A stretch of 64,000 nucleotides of DNA from JAJVIP01 sp964405835 (GTDB taxonomy: Bacteria; Elusimicrobiota; Elusimicrobia; F11), in assembly GCA_964405835.1 (NCBI GenBank), contig CAYOPN010000004.1:4459-68458 (forward strand), written 5' to 3'. The notes under the pieces are model-generated. The model was given only the letters and a program-made list of their open reading frames with translations. It was not told where the DNA came from and ran no database searches. Positions 43,259 through 55,600 of the stretch are shown here, piece after piece. The first letter of the stretch is position 1; the number at the start of each line of letters is the position of its first letter. A program made the position numbers and the translations under genes.

Positions 43259-43617
43259 CCTCCAAAGACCGCCGTAAAGCGGCCCGCTACGAATCCACCC
43301 TCGACATACAGATCCGTTTTCTTCCCGATGGGACACCCATTCAAGGTCAGGGCGTCGAAATAGGGCCCAACGGCATGCGCGTGTTCACCACCATCCCTCT
43401 GGTTGAAGCGTCCTATATTCACATCTCGTTTCAGGAAGCCTCCAACAACACCCACTGCGAAGGCCGCGTGGTCTGGACCCAGCGCAGCGCCTCTTCCGGG
43501 CGTTATGAAAGCGGCATCGATATCCAACGCTGGGGGGGAGACGTTCCGGAAACGACCATCATGCAGATATCGCCCACCACCACCGCCAAGAAAGACCGCC
43601 GTTCCAAACCCCGCTAA
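43255..43617 (+). CDS. PilZ-domain protein with variant ligand motif
   Basis: A 120-residue protein whose middle matches PilZ: basic DRRKAARYE (RxxxR at the start), EIGPNGMRV where [D/N]xSxxG is expected, and GRVVWTQRS near the end of the barrel. The RxxxR arginines are present, but the second motif reads E-x-G-x-x-G, so cyclic-di-GMP binding may be weakened. A basic tail follows. The giant gene starts 74 bp downstream. Confidence 0.75.
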   Translation: MTSKDRRKAARYESTLDIQIRFLPDGTPIQGQGVEIGPNGMRVFTTIPLVEASYIHISFQEASNNTHCEGRVVWTQRSASSGRYESGIDIQRWGGDVPETTIMQISPTTTAKKDRRSKPR

Positions 43618-43676
43618 ACCCACCATTTGTTACACAATATTTACAAGTAATTAAGACTGACTTAATCCTCCTTCCT

Positions 43677-43682
43677 TAGAAT
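43677..43682 (+). promoter_or_regulatory. Possible -10 box (TAGAAT) of the giant gene
   Basis: TTAGAAT lies 9 bp before the giant-gene ATG, in the 74-bp gap after the PilZ gene. Similar TTAGAAT sequences precede the genes at 4906 (-) and 59396. No good -35 is seen, and the resulting leader would be very short. Confidence 0.25.
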
Positions 43683-43691
43683 ACCCGGCTT

Positions 43692-46600
43692 ATGAGAATG
43701 TCCTTCTCACGTCCGGTTTTTTCCCACGATACATTCACACTCCGCCGTTCTCTCGCGTTGTGGTTGTCGGTCATTTACTTTATGACCAACGTACTTTATG
43801 CGGGGGGGCCTGCCGGCCGCCCGGCCGCAGCGCCGCTGCTTCCTCCGGTAACGCGCGCGCTACCATCTTCGGGCACGAAAGATCTGTTCCGAAAAAATCC
43901 GGTCCAAACTTACGCCAATGTGAAAATGGCTGCCGCACCCGCGGGGCCGTCCCGAAAATCGGTCACGATCATTCAAGATGTTCACGCCAACGCCGACGCA
44001 CAAAAGAACATCGCCAACATCATCGGTGTCCTCGAAACGCAGACACCGCGAGTGATCGGCATCGAAGGCGCTTCCGGGTTCCTGAATTTCGGGCCCTATC
44101 GCCAATTGCCGCGCCAAGAAATCGTCCACAAAACCGGCGCAAAATATCTCGAGACAGGGAAACTTCTCGGTTCCTCCTACGCCGCATTGACCCACAGCGG
44201 CGCTCCTTCGCTGTTGTTTGGAATTGAGAATCCCAATTTGTACCGGCGGAACGTGGAGGCGACACTGGAAGCCGATAAGGACCGCCCGGCCACGCTGCAA
44301 TGGCTGGAACAAATGGGAAAGCGGAACGCGGCGGACAAGCTCACATCCTACGGTCCCGCGCTGAAAAAAATCGATCACCACATGCGCGCTTTCGCGCGCG
44401 GCGAATTGTCGCTCGGTGATTATGTCGGACGCTTGATGGAATTCCACGATTTGCCGTCGTCGATGCCGCTATTGACGTTTCACGAGGCGGTCAAAATGGA
44501 GAAGCGACTCGACTTCGCCCTCGTGGAACGGGAACGCGCCGAAGCGCTGGAAATATTGACCCGGAAAATGCGGCCCGAAGAACTCAAAGAATTGGTCGAT
44601 GCTTCGATGGCCTTTCAAAAAGGGGAGATTAGTTCCGGCGAATTTTACCGGCATTTGAAAATGCTGCTGACCAAGCATGACGTGATCAATGACAACCGGC
44701 GGACCCTTGGAGATTACTTGCAATACGTGGCGCTGGCCGAGTCGATCAAAGCCGATGAGCTTCTGAAAGACCTGAACGCTTATGAATCCCAAATCGTAAA
44801 GGACCTTGCGACCACGTCCGAACAGTCCCGGATCGCAGCGGAATCAAAATGGCTGTCGCTCGCGCGCAAACTCGTGAATTTCGAGCTGACGCAGGATGAG
44901 TGGATGGAATACAACGCCCTCACCCCAGCCCTCTCCCTGAAGGGAGAGGGAGAACTTGCCTCTTTTGAGGATTTCTATCGGATCGCTGATGCTCGCAACG
45001 GCGCCATGGTTGAAAATCTACTTCGCGCGATGGGCCGGAAGAATTGCGCCGACGGCATTCTCATTGCCGGCGGGTTTCACGCCGATGGCCTTGTAGATCT
45101 ATTAAATAAGCGTGGCGTGGCTGTGACAGTGTTGACGCCCAAAATTTCCAAATTGACCCAAGGATCGAAGCCGCTCGAGTATCTCACGATTTTCCAACGC
45201 GAAAAAACCCCGTTGAGCCGCCTGTTCCACGGCCAAAAACTTTTCTTGGGCGCTATCGATGGTCTGGCGCCGGGCGCGATGCTCGTCCCCGCCAAAAATA
45301 TCGGCGATCAATTCCGTGACGATTTAAAAGACGCCCTTCAAGATGCTGGCGTAGACGAGGCCCTGGTTGACCCGGTACTGGACTTTCAAAAAATAAAAGA
45401 ACGCATTCGGCAGAAGTTTGGGCCGGAACCGATGGTCACTTCCCGCATCGGTCATCGAGGAAAACAAAAGGACCCGGTTGAACTGGTCGATTCCATCTAC
45501 AACACGCCGCTTGAACACCCACTGACTAAAGCGCTTTCCCGGCTCCAGCAATCGAACCCCAAAAATTACGCGACACTTGTCGAAAAAATATCCATCAATG
45601 GCACATTGCAAATCTATTGGGCCAAAAACCTGCCGTCCGCGGCCGGGCTGTTTTCAATGCAAGAAGAGATTGAAGGGAAAATAATCACTCTGACAGGGCT
45701 GTTGTTGGACAACGACGCGCGCCCGGTGCTCGAAGCGGCAGCCAAAGGAAAATCCGCACTTCAAAAAAAGGCGGTGGAGGACCTTCTCTATTTGCTGTTG
45801 GTCCATGAAGCCGCCGAACTTGCCACGCGCGGCGGTGATGAAACCTTGACTCCCAATTTGGTCAACGAATGGAAAGCTACACTTGAAGAAATCCAGCACT
45901 ACTATATTCCGCCGCTCAAATTCATCAAAACAACCATTCAAACCATTCATAGAGGGCCTTTTGAAGCGCTCTTGCGAAAACTGGATCGCGTCGACCGAAA
46001 ATCAAAACGCTACAGCCGAACGTTGACGCTTTACAATTTGCTTCGGGAAAGCACTATCGAGGAAATGCCAAAGGTAGTTTGGGATTACCTTATCAAAGAA
46101 CCGGAATTCGCCGGACTGAAAAGGTCCGAAAAAATCTTTCCCGAAGCCCCTGCAAAAACCAAAGCGTTACCGAAAACAAAAAAACGGGTCAATCGGAAAA
46201 GGAAATTCGAGATCTCGTTTCCGCTGAAATCAAAAAAACGGACCAATCCGAAAATTCTAACCAGGATCATTTCCTCGCGCCTCGGATACAAGAGTGTGGC
46301 GCCGGAAGGCCCAGTGACACCGGTGGATATGCTGGAGATCGAGGATATTGGAGCGCATATCAAAGTTTCTCTCACACGGCTGAACCGATTCGACCCGGAA
46401 TTGTACCGCGTTTTTCTTGAGCGAATCACGTTCAACGGCCATCCGCAAATGTATTGGGCCGACAACCTCCCGTCCGCGGCGGGCGTGTTCTCAATGGAGG
46501 ATCCGGATAATCCCGAAGGCGCCCCAATCACTGGTTTCCTGATCGATTCGGCATTGCGGCCTTTCGTTGAGCCAATCGAAGCAGGCAATCGAGATCGCAA

Positions 46601-49600
46601 TTTCGCGCGGATCAACCTCATGTTTTTGTTGCTGGTCCATGAAGCTACCGAATTATCAGTGCGCAAAGACGGCGAAACCATCACGCCGAACCTCGTCGCC
46701 GAGGTGAAAGCCATACTGAAAGAAGCGGACGCGTACCGCTACATCCTCGGCGAGGTTGAAAAAAACGATTTAAAAAAATTGCTTCGGGAAATTGCGGACA
46801 CCGAAATCGGCATGCCCGACCGGTTCACGCAGGTATTGCAATTGTGGGACCGCCTCGCCGATCCCGAGCTCGCCAAAGAAATCATTTTGGGAGAGCTGGT
46901 CGAATTGATTCTCAACGCCGGCGACGTGACGTTGAAAGGGTGGAAATCAGTCAAAGAATTTGTCGATGATTTCATGGGCCGGCCGGATCCGCTCGAACTT
47001 GGTGACGTGATCGGATTGAGTCGCGAAGGAACGTTTTCTTTTAAGAAACACCACAACCACATGAAGATTTCTCCGGATGGAAAGAATTTGTTGATTGCTG
47101 ACAGGGATGGATGGACGCTATTGGTTCCGAGCGATTTCGAACCCGGCACCAGCTATGAAACCCCTTCCATTCGCGTTGGAATAAAAGTGGACGACATTGC
47201 ATTCTCAGCCAACGGACGCATGGTCGCCTTTGCGCATGAAAACGGATATGTGACGTTGGGAAAAATCGGCGTTCAGACCAACCGCAGCTCCCCAATTCCA
47301 ATCGAAGAGGTCACGTCATCAAAAATAAATGAAGATGGCGTTCGAAAAATACTTTTCACGCACGACGATCATTATCTGATCGTGTTTTCCAATTCCGGCT
47401 GGGTCAGCTTCCATGCGGTGATATGGGACCAGGAAAAAACATCCATAACCGAGTTGAAAGCCCCCTCTATCTCCTATCAATTGGGTCAAAACTTCAGATG
47501 GTGGGACATGGCCGCTTCTCTGGATGGAGAAACTCTGGTGTTCGGCGGAGAATCTCTTGTGCACGACGGCCCTCTGAACAAGGGAAAGGTTGTGGCCCTA
47601 ACGCTTTTACGAGAACCCATGAATGGAAAGATCCGATCATTTCAAGTCAAATGGTCTACCCCCATAAATGTGGCCATCCATAAAATCGCCATCTCTCCCG
47701 ACAACCGGCTTTTGGCACTGAGAGGAGGCGATGAAATTTGGATCGCCGACGCCCCGCATGCCAAGAATATGCGCAAGGCCCCATTGCAAGGACAAAGAAG
47801 CCCCACGCCGATGTTCCTTTCCGACAACCAGACACTCGTTGTGGAGAGTGATTTTGGGCATGTGGAAATTTTCCACCTTTCCCGGACTGGCCAAGATTTG
47901 AAAGAAGTAAAAAAAGTCGCCGGCCGCACCATCGGAATGCGCATTGGAGACATCGCGGTCTCACCAGATCAGTCTCATTTGTTTGTGCTCGATTACAACG
48001 ATGAGGTCATCAAATTTGACTTGAAACGCGCCCACGAGCGCACCACCTCAGGGCCGGCAGGCCGGTCCAACGACGATCTTCAGGAAGAGATCCGAGACCT
48101 GCTCTTGATGCTGGAAGATTGGGAAACGCAGTTAACGCCTTACTATTTCACTGAGGATCATGGTAAAAAACCACTCTTGTCATCCATTATCGATTCCCAC
48201 ATCGCGACTCTGCTTGATTTGTTGGCGGTCTTTCCAAAACCCGATGCGCCAACGGACGAAGAGAAAATTCAAAAATTTCCAGAAATTTTAACGGGACTTC
48301 TCATGCCATTCGAGACCCCAACAAGGGACGCGAACGTGCAGCCCCGTCAGCGGCTTAAAGTAAAAGTTATTTTAAAAGTGATGGCCGACCTTTTATTAGA
48401 ACAGGAAGAACCATGGGAAGCTGATTTGAGCCGTATGGATGTCACTTTCATCGAGAAGGTCATGCAAATTTTTCTTCTCGAAGTCATTCGAATCATGACG
48501 GAAGAAATGAAAAATACGGACGCAAAGACATTCGAAACCCACCTCGACGAATTCATTGACCCGCTTTATCCCTATAGCATGCGAGGACCTTTGAAAAAGA
48601 AGGTCCTCAATCAATTCAATAAACAATTTGCATCGCCCTCTCACACCCATTTGCTGACCGAGCTCCCGCCGGCTTACGGGCGCGGGCGGGCGCCGCACAG
48701 AGAAAAAGGTGGCATCAACGAGAAAATCGCGGCCGCGTTTGATCGCGGGGACGCGATCGTGATTGATAACAGTGAGCATCGACGATTGGGGCAAGCGCTG
48801 AAGGCGGCCGCGGCGCAGCAGAAAGACGCAACGCTCAAGCTTCCGGAGCTGATTGCGTTTTTCAATAAAACCCAGGTGGTGTTGGTCCAATCCCCAACCG
48901 CGATCCCCGGTCTTTATATTCGCGGCCCCGACGATTACGCGGTGGCCCATTTCGGCCACTACAAAGGCCGCAACAGCATCTTCATCGATACCGACGTCTT
49001 TAACTTCCTCAAAGAAAATCCCGCCCAACTCCCCGCGCTGCTCTTCTACGAATTGGCCAAAGTGGCCGGCCATGATCAGGGCCTGGCCGAAAAAATTGAG
49101 GCCGCCATCGCCGGCAAGGAACTGTCGGCCGCCGTCCAAGGGTTCATCGAGGAAAAAATCGAAGCGCATCCGACCCGCTCCAACGTAATTGCCTACTACG
49201 TGGCCCGCGAAATCATGATGACAGCTCTGATATCCGGCAACGCCCACGCCTACCGCCGCGCGCTCGAAGAATGCGCGGCGCAAGCGAAATTGGCGGAAGA
49301 AAAATTGGATGGGCCGGCCGAGGATGTTTTGTCGCCCATTGTGCGGTTGCTGCGCTGGACCGACAAGTTGCTGTTCAATAATAAAGGAATCGGCGACGAC
49401 CTTGAGCTGGTCCGCGTGCAAGAAGAACAACTCACAAAAGCCGAGAAAAAAATCATCGCAGAAGAAACGGACATGTTCCTCGAAGCGCTAGGGTTCGATG
49501 AAGAACTCCAAAAGGACCTGGCCCGAAAAATTAAGTTGATCACCTATCCGCTCACGATGCTCAACATGATGCCGCATTCGATCGAAGGGATCCGGTTCAC

Positions 49601-52600
49601 TCCGGCAGCGCTTAAATCAGTGGCGGAGTTGTTCAATATGTTTGCGCTGTGCCAAACGAACGGCATGGGCGGCATGGTCATGTTCAGTGGCATTTTGGAA
49701 AAAGATCTCACCATTCAGCTTCTCCAAACCGGCAACCTGTCGTTTTTCAAAGCGGCATTTCTGCATGAAGTGACCCATTATTTGGCATTTCAAAACGCGC
49801 TTCCATTTGACGGCGGCCATGAAACCATCACGCAAGCGATCTCAACCGCTGTGTTATTGGTCGACGGCGGCGTGCCAGGACTAATGGAACCGCTCGGCGA
49901 TCATGCGGAATCTAAAAAAATTCAAGGTGATTTGGTCGCGTTGGCTGAGAAGAGGGCCGGAAGCGATGCCGTACCACCCAATCAGGCGGGAATCACCAAC
50001 ATTGTGCAGGCTTATTTGCGCAAACATGCCCCCGACGTTCTAAAAGGAACTCCCGCGCAGGTTCAAGACCAGATACAGCGAATGAGCGGCGTTTATCTGG
50101 GCGCTTTTGCCTGGGCGCATTGGAAAAAAGACAAAGAAATCAATGTCTACAAATTGATTATTGATTATGGAAAACGCCACTTGCCGCGCGTCCGCAATGC
50201 CGATTACCGGCGGAATTTGACCTATCGCGATAGGCTCCTTATCGATGAATTGATCCGTGAAAAACTCGCGCCCGTCGCGCAAGTGACGCTGCCCGACGCG
50301 CAAGTCCGGTTCGTTCCGCGCTCGCGCCGTGACCTTGAAAAACCCGGCAAAGGAACGTGGAATTACGAGCGATTGCCCGATCACAAGCTCCATTACATCC
50401 CCTGGGACCTGATTGAATACGGAGAAGACGCCTCGGTCGGCCTAACACTTCAGGAAATCTTCCGTTCGAAGTTTTCCAGCGAAGACGTGATCGAAGAAGA
50501 TTTCAATAACCTCTATTTCCGGCTGCTTTTCGGCATTGCCGAAACCAACCGGTTTGTGGCCCACGGGCTTTCTGAAAACCCGGGCCGCGTCGAGGAAATA
50601 GAAGCGTTCTATCGCAAGAAATTGCGAATCATGGATTTGGAGATTGAGAAAGAACGCATGGCCGAGAAATCCCAGTTCGTCCAATTCCTCGACGGCCTCT
50701 TGTACGCGTTGATGATGACCAAGGACGAAAAGGAAATCGTCCACGACCCGCGCGTCACCGATACGGAAGTGAAAGCCGCGCTTGATAACGCGATCCCGAT
50801 CCTTTTCGGCGCGGTGGCGATGGATAAACAAGGTTTCTATGAGGTTGTGCGCGATGAGGTTTGGCCGGCCGTCCAGAAATTATTGGAGCAGGACCTCGAG
50901 AAACTTAAACGGTCTGAAGAGGAAAAGCAGGCCATTAACGACATGCTCGAAAAAGGCGAAATCGAAATCGCCGATCCCGATGAAGAGATGATGAAGGGGA
51001 AATCAAAACCAAAACCCGGCGACAAAATAAAGATCTCGTTATCGTCGGACGGCGAAGGTGATTTCGACATGGACGATCTGTCCGAAAAAGCCCGGGAGAA
51101 CCTGCAAAAGGCCATCGACGAACATTTGAAGAAAATGAGCGCAAAGGAACGCGAGGAACTTGCCAAGAAAGCCGGCGCGAAAGCCAAGCAGGAGATGGGC
51201 AAGCAAGCGCGCGAAGCGGCCGGCGGAATGTCGGACGTGACCGGCGAAAGACGCGGCAAACCATCCGGCAAAGGCAAACCGCAAGGAAGCGGAAAACCCG
51301 GAGGAAATCTCGAGCAAGACGTTAAAGACCTCCATGATCTCGCCGATCAAATTGAAAAAGAAGCCGGCGCCGTGGAGCGTGCGGCCGAAGACGCCCAAAA
51401 GAACGCGGGCAAAGCAGGAACGAAAGCCGGCGCGATTGACCGCCAAGGCGGCGGCAACAGCGCGCAAGGACAAGGCATTAACGATTCGGTCGAGGAATTG
51501 ATTGAGAAATTAAAAGAATTGCGGGAAAAAGCGCGCCGTTTCCAAGACAAGGCGGAGGAAATCGGCGGCCATTCCGATGATTTGAACGATGGACTGGAAG
51601 GGGAGAAATTGTCGGACAAAGCGCAGGACTTGCGGGACAAGATGCGCGACAAATCCGACGCAATCGAACGACTTGGCCAGGAATTGAACGACAAGGCCGC
51701 CGAAGCCGACGAAATCGCGCACGAGAGCGCGGCCCAGGGCGAAAAGCTTAAAGAAATGCTCGACATGGACCCCAAGCGCGTCGACAGCATCAAGGGTCAT
51801 GCGCAAGATATTCAAAAGAAAATCAATGAAGTCCGCGAGAAGCTTAATCAAGTCCGCAAAGACGCCGAAGAGGCCGTGACGGCCTCCGAGCAGCTCAGCA
51901 GCGAGTCCGGCGAACTGCAAGAACAAATTAAGCGCGACACACCAATCGTCAGCGAGGGAGAGGAAGACGAAAACAATCCAAACGTGGGCGACCCGGGGGG
52001 CCACATTTCAGCGCGTAAAAAGGAGCCGCGCGACAACAATGAACGCAAGCGGGTCATGGCCAAAGACAAAAAAGGAACGAGCGGCCCGAAACACTCCATG
52101 GACCCGAAAATAAACGAATTAATTAAGGAGTATTTGGAAGACAACGAGGACATTGATTTCACATCGGCCGCAGAGCGCGACCTCGAACAAAAGCAGGCGC
52201 TCGATCAATACACCGGCCTCACAGAAGGACAGCGGGTCGCCTACAACAAGATCCGCGACATTTCCGCGGAATATGAGTCCACGCTCAGAGAAGAAATTTT
52301 AAACGCGTTGGACGCCACCGAACGCTCCGACATGATGCGCCGTCAGCGCAAAGGCCGCATCGATCCGCGCCGCCTGTCCATCGTCGAAACCGGCATCACC
52401 GACCCGTTCCAGATCAAACGCGAAGCCAATAAAAAGAAGCTGCGGATTTCAATTTTGATCGACGTAAGCGGCAGCATGTATCATGACCCGAACAACTTGG
52501 ACCTGCAAAATCCCACCAGCGCCATGCTCGCTTCCTCGAACCGGATAAACAATGCCATTAAGGTCGTCATTCTGTTCCTCGAAGCGTTCCGCGAAGACCC

Positions 52601-55600
52601 GCGCGTGGAGATCGAAGTCGGGGCCTTCGCCTCAACGCAAAAGATATTCAAAAAGTATGAAGACCCCATCACCGATGAATTAATCTACAAACTCATTGAT
52701 CAATTGCTAAATCACAATCTGGGTCAGGATAACTCCGACTTGGCGGGCCTTTCCATGATTGTTATTTCCATGCGTGAGCGCGAAGCCAAAGAAGGCCCCG
52801 CCGCCAAATTGGTCACTGTCGTTGCCGACGGCGGCATCCATCCTTCCGACCGGCCGGGAATTGAGCAAATCCTTACGGAAAATACCGACATCGCGTTCAT
52901 GGCGTTCGGGATCGGGTCCCAAGCGGCCGATGTGAAAAACGCTTACGCGCCGTTTGGCAGGAGTGTTAACGCTCTCTCAAAGCTGGTGGAAGAAACGGGC
53001 GAATGGCTGAAAGAGCAAGCCGACCGCCTGATGAGCTTCGAATTTCTTTTGCTCATCGGGACCGTCGCGCTCTTCTTCAACAGTGGGCCCTTCAAACTGG
53101 GGATGCCTCTTTTGATGATGATGTTGTTGTTCGGATCCGTATTGGGCGTTGTCGTGCCGTCGATCTCCATTACCAAGAATCTGGACACAGAAAATTTTGA
53201 AGTGGTTCCCAGTAACGGCGACCGTTATTTGCAGGTCAAAAACGGCAAATACCCGACCTTCAAAGCGAAAATCAACGGCGAGGGCATCAACATTCCCAAC
53301 GAAGAAATGCTCGAGACCGAAACCAACGTGAAAGACGTGGTCAAAATCATCAAACGCGTCCAGCGGCAATATCTGGACCGCAGCCCGCTCTACATCGAAG
53401 GAGAGGCCGGCACCGGAAAAAACAAAAAAATCTATTACTCGGCCAAGTTGATGCGCAAATCCGTGCGGTTCATGGCGCTGCACGAAGACGTGCACGAGGA
53501 TGACCTGGTGGAACGTCGCGGCGTTGGCGAAAAAGAGCATGGAAAAACCGATTGGATCTTACAGCCGCTGGTAGAAGCCATGCGAAACGGTGATTGGATT
53601 ATCTTTGACGAAGTGAACAAAGCCAAACCGGAAGTGATGGCACGACTGAACCAAATCGTGCAATCGCGCCGCGTCATGTTGCACGACGGAACAGAAGTCA
53701 CCGCGAAAGAAGGTTTCGCGATCATCATGACCGGAAACCCGCCGCCCAGCGCCAACGACGCCGAGGTCTACCACGTCAACAAACAGTCCGCCGAAATGCT
53801 GGACCGCCTTCGTGGCATGCGCATCGGATATCTGCCGGACAAAGAAGAGTTGCAGCTGTTGCTTTCCATATTGATGAAGAGACGGGGTTATACCGACGTA
53901 AAACAAATTCCCGCTGCGGACCAAAAATTCCTCAAGGAATTGATCGATGCCGCCAATTTGATCCGCGACAACTACGAGGGGCTGGACAAGGCCACCGGCC
54001 GCAGCCGCCGCGGCAAGATGATCGCGCGCCCGCTTTCAACACGCTCTCTGGTCAACATCACCAAGCGGCTGGCTGATTTTCCAGATGATCGAAAACGGCC
54101 GCGGTCGTTGGTGCGGCGGTTTTATTCCTACGAATGGAGCAAACCGGCCCAAATCAAAGCAGTGGAAGCGGCGCTCGACAACAAACTGACCGAAAAAGAT
54201 GAAGACCTGATATTCAACGACAAAGATTTGAAGGGGCCTGAATACACCGAAGAAAAAGGCGTCCGTTACCTGAAATTTAAAGGAATCAAAGTGAAAGCCG
54301 GCCCCGGAGCGCCGGCGAAATTGGCCGACATTCCGCTCGACATGCGGGTGACATGGACCGAGACCAACCTTCGGTATCTCTATGAACTAATGATGGACTT
54401 CGGGCAAGAGAACCACATGCTGCTGATCGGTGAGGCCGGCACCGGCAAGGACCTACTGGCGGAATATCTCTGTTACGCACTGCACGGACCAAAATTTGAC
54501 ACCTTCGGTGTAACGCGCAACGCGATGGCGGAAGATTTGGTGGCGTATCTGGGCCTTGGTGAAGGAACGAAAATGGACGAGAAAGGAATGCTGGTCGCCG
54601 CGGGGAAACACGAAACCGGGATTGTTCCGGCGTATGTGGTACGCGCCATGGAAGCCGGACGACCCATCATTCTGGACGAAATCAACAAAGGCAAACCGGA
54701 AGTGTTTGCCGTGTTGAATAACATCCTCGAATACAAATGGATCGATCTGGCCAATGGGAGGCGCGTCCATGCCCAACCCGGATTCATGATTATCGCCACC
54801 ATGAACCCTTCCAATAAAAAGGCCTATCTCGGAAACTTTGACCTCTCCGGCGAATTTTTGGACCGGTTCTCGGTCCACAAATTCGATTACTTGAAACCCG
54901 GAGAAGAAGCCACCATCCTGTCGCAATTTAACGATGACCTTATCGCTGAGGATGGGCTCCGCTTCGGAAAAATCAGAAAAGAAGTCATCAACCGGCTGGT
55001 GGCAACGACGAACGTTCTCAGAGAAAAATACCGGAACAACCGGCTTCCGCACCCGGTGTCGATGCGCGCCGAAAAGCGCATGATCGTGACGCTGGCCGAA
55101 TATCCGGAAGAATACAAGGACTTAAACGAATTGCTGGAAGAGTGCTTTGTGTTCAGCGATCCGGTCCATCGCCAAGCGGTCTTGGAAGCGGCCAAAGCGG
55201 AGAAGCTCGGCGAACTCAAAGACATCATTGAGGTCCGGATTGGCGTGGGCGATGCCGAAATCGACGCCGTGTTGGAAAAAATAAAATCGGAAAGCGAGAA
55301 AGGACATGCACCCGATGAATGGACACAGCAATGGATCCAGCTGTTGCGACGGTTGGATGGACTGCTGGGGAAAAAATCGGCTGCCAAAAAACTGACTCCG
55401 GAATTGCGCTCCAAGACCAAGGCCATTTTGGAACGAATGGTGGCGACACTGCTCCCGCCCCCGCTTGCAGGACGCGCGCTCTTGGGAGCGTTAATCAATC
55501 ATGTCCGCTCCCGGCTGGATGGAGTGGAAGTACCGGAGCTTCCGGAAATAACGTCGGAAATGAGCCATGCCGAATGGGGGAATGTACTCCAAAATCTAAC

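Noticed and set aside
53400..54700. The AAA+ region of the giant gene as a separate moxR gene
   Set aside because: The frame is continuous across the whole region with no stop, start or ribosome-site boundary.
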